Position numbers and translations under genes: made by a program. A DNA stretch of 64,000 nucleotides from Psococerastis gibbosa (Eukaryota; Arthropoda; Insecta; Psocodea; Psocidae): NCBI GenBank assembly GCA_963971405.1, contig OZ020489.1, positions 22,904,290-22,968,289 on the forward strand, in the 5' to 3' direction. Shown in pieces: positions 61,641-64,000 of this stretch. Below the pieces are notes generated by a model, which saw only the letters and a list, made by a program, of their open reading frames with translations, did no database searches and had not been told where the DNA came from. Every line of letters begins with the position of its first letter. The stretch's first letter is position 1.

Positions 61641-62929
61641 TCACGGGTAACAGACGATAATGATTATGATAAATGATAAATGACTATTGAACTTTGGGAG
61701 TCATGAAAGATGAAACTCTTAAGTCTTTTCTCTAACCTCTTCTAGGTTTTATCTTTCACGACGCCCAAAGTCCGATAAGACGAATTAAAATGCGCACACT
61801 CCCCTGGGCTCTGACAAGAAAGAACTGAATTTTTTAGGTAACTTTGTAGAACTGTAGTTGTATTGTAAACAGTACTGACCGCACAAGTGGTAATAAACCT
61901 AATGCTTAATAGTAGAAAGAGAAATTGGCAGTTTCGCACTGTGTTAATGCTGGTGTGTATTTTCTTATTTGAATATCTATTCTTAGGAAAGTAATGCATT
62001 TTTTCACTGTGCCATTGTACCTGTGAAATAAAATTATAGCCTACCTACGTTTAGTACGGTGAGCTATAAATTATGATCACACAGTACCATGCTAGGTACC
62101 CATCTACAGTAAACAATAGTGAGTGTAAATTCAGTTCCTTTGTTAGAATTGTCAACATCGGGATTCTGTTGTTGTTGTTGTTTCTAACGCCTGCTTTCAG
62201 CATTTCTGCTTTTAAGCAACCCTGTCAGCCTGGCGGGGGGAGTGAGTCTGTTTGTTAACTTGAGGCACCCTAAGGGCAGACTCTTTCACCTCGGGGAAAG
62301 GGGGGTTGACTAACAGGGTGGACCTCCTGATTATAGTGGATTCCGAACCACTTGGGGAACATGGTAAAGTCACACGATTAAATCGGAGGTGACCAGGACT
62401 CGACTTATACTGCCTAAGCGAATAATCATGTCCCACCAGGTTCCCCTGCCAACGCTGTGCACACTACCAAGTTGCCGCAGTTTGAAACATGCTCTGCTCT
62501 AATGGAATCAACATGGTAAGGCCGTTGGCACATCGGGATTCTGGATGCTGATTCAAAAAATCTTCCCTTCTCGTCAATCATCAACGTAATTTATTCTGCC
62601 TAGGAGTTAGGATTCCTAACATATTTCCCGCAGCATTTAGTGAGGCAACTGACAAAGCAAGAGTACCAATGCTGCCTCGCGCTCCACCCGAGCAGCAGAG
62701 GCTGTCAAAAAGCATTGAGTGTCTGTAGATTATCCACTTCCGCGGAAACAGAAAAGAAAGTGAGGCAAAATCCAGAGTCGGGTGAGGCAAGTCCCCTTGC
62801 TTACAGAGTTACACCAATGACTACATCAAAGTTGTTATTTTAATTTACAAAATCTCGAATAGATACCAAGAAATTCTGTGAGGTTTTTTCTCTTAATTCC
62901 TAACGCATCAATGGTCTTCACCTGACTTT
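61641..62929. other. No supported gene apart from repeat L
   Basis: A short imperfect inverted repeat (ACTTTGGGAGTCATGAAAGA and TCTTTCACGACGCCCAAAGT) lies at 61690-61775. Frames at 62581-62843 are not recognised. Confidence 0.45.
62185..62361 (-). repeat. Repeat L, second copy
   Basis: CAGCATTTCTGCTTTTAAGC, CTGTCAGCCTGGCGGGGGGA and GATTATAGTGGATTCCGAAC parallel the 52.9-kb copy. The minus strand reads ALRVPQVNKQTHSPRQADRV within an open frame extending to 62436. Confidence 0.65.
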
Positions 62930-63195
62930 CAAGATGGGGAGTATGACAGAAATAGATAATGTGAAATGGGTAGGACATTTATTTATTAACGCACGAAGAT
63001 CTGGTTCGCACCATCATTGAGGACACAGTGGAAGGAACCAACAGAAGAAGGAGGCCGAAGATGGAATTCATGGAATAACTGAAAGAGGACGCAGGAGTTC
63101 AAACGAACCAAGTGATGAAGAGGAAGACGTAGGACCGAGAGCGCTGGAGGATGATATGCAGGGAGTTGCTGCCAACCAATCGTTGAGATAGTGAC
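62930..63195 (+). mobile_element. Degenerate LINE ORF2 C-terminus
   Basis: Reading from about 62995 gives EDLVRTIIEDTVEGTNRRRR, PKMEFME, a stop, LKEDAGVQTNQVMKR, another stop, then DRERWRMICRELLPTNR. This matches the charged tail that follows the reverse transcriptase in many LINE proteins (DLL-x-x-I-EG-x-x-x-G-x-R-x-R-P and ERWR). Two in-frame stops and loss of everything upstream show a dead, 5'-truncated copy. The minus-strand open frame over the same bases (63068-63412) is its shadow. Confidence 0.7.
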
Positions 63196-64000
63196 CCCTG
63201 AAAGTTAACACTGAAAAGAAAATATTAGAGAGAGAGTTATCGAAACCATTGCTTACCCCTTCATTCCAATGCTGACACAGCGACTGTGAATAAAAGTACC
63301 GAATATCTGAAAGAAACTTCAACGAACAGGAGAGGAAGAAGGGAAGCATCTTCCCATGGCTGGAATTAGTAAAGCTTGTCGGCGATTCTGAAAGGAAGGA
63401 AGCTGTTCTCAAAAACCAGCTGCAAGTGTCCTCACAGATGCATGAACCAATGCTTCATTAATTCCTCACAACCTCTTCTAGCCTCATTGTTTTAAATGCC
63501 TTTCAAACCTTCTAACCTTTTTCCCACTAATGCTTAGCATATGGCCATTATGAGTACACATTCTTAGTATTCGGGAAAGCATCCTCATATGTAAATCAAG
63601 GTCGTATTTAGTTTTTGCTTTCAGTTTTAAGGGTTGGAGCCTTTGTTAAAGGGTGGCATATATCTTTTCTTGTTGGGAAGGGGTGGAATGTTTATATGCT
63701 GATGAGCAGTGCGGTTTGTCTCCTGTCGATCGCTCCGCGGGTGTAAACTCTTTTGTTTGATTTTATAGTCACATTTTCTATTGATCGTGTATAGGTTTTG
63801 TTTACTCTTATAAATTTTATATTCTAATTTTCTTTCTTGTGGTGGGAAAAAATTATATTGGGGAATGTCCGGAAATATGGCGAACTGGTTAGGCTGGAAT
63901 ACTATATCTCTTCCTAGCCTATATTATTATACTGTAATATATTATAATATTAGCATAATATAATAATGTACAATAGCTTGTTATTGCATTTCTTATTAAT
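63196..64000. other. No gene seen
   Basis: Sequence after the LINE tail, AT-rich towards the end, no motif recognised. Confidence 0.45.

Noticed and set aside
63068-63412. 114-codon minus-strand frame
   Set aside because: Its first part is antisense to a recognisable LINE tail.

Overview
The window looks like gene-poor, AT-rich nuclear DNA from an invertebrate animal, very likely an arthropod. The evidence is GT-AG introns, a decayed animal-type histone H2A, tRNA-derived SINEs, LINE tails of jockey/CR1 type and a very high density of short non-autonomous DNA transposons. Long poly-G/poly-C runs are scattered throughout and mostly lie inside one class of these transposons. No bacterial operons, rRNA genes, intact tRNA genes or CRISPR arrays were seen. 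The species cannot be named from the sequence alone.

One host gene is supported. Three plus-strand exons (26399-26585, 52541-52813, 55398-55586) all join in phase 0 and encode the first 194 residues of an acidic, then Gly/Pro/His-rich protein with two SUMO-consensus motifs. It looks like the N-terminal part of a nuclear or transcription-factor protein, but I could not name the family. Its first intron is about 26 kb and is packed with mobile elements; the rest of the gene must lie beyond 55.6 kb or outside the window. A 5'-truncated H2A pseudogene sits at 23.8-24.1 kb on the minus strand.

Almost everything else that can be recognised is mobile DNA. 1-9 kb: a GC-rich tandem repeat, a foldback element (3.1-3.45 kb), a hAT-like MITE with a perfect 8-bp duplication (6.9-7.2 kb) and a TGTC-bearing repeat (7.8-8.5 kb). 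9-20 kb: a 258-bp hairpin, hAT-in-SINE nesting (14.1-14.5 kb), a second TGTC-bearing repeat, a tRNA-like SINE (16.55-16.76 kb), a 0.7-kb inverted-repeat element carrying a smaller MITE, and an element with an 11-bp duplication (18.8-19.1 kb). 20-35 kb: further hAT-like MITEs, H2A, the first exon with a MITE beside its acceptor, a GC-rich tandem array and LINE debris. 35-50 kb: two LINE fragments meeting head to head at 39.24 kb, a 412-bp foldback element, MITEs with nested terminal repeats, and a TTAA-flanked MITE sitting inside another repeat. 50-64 kb: exons 2 and 3, more hAT-like MITEs, a truncated SINE and a broken LINE tail.

The best-supported new material is this set of transposon families: a GGCGG-ended group flanked by TTA/TAA (PIF/Harbinger-like), a TTAA group (piggyBac-like), and several hAT-like families with different ends but a shared GC-rich internal monomer. 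No new enzymatic system was found.
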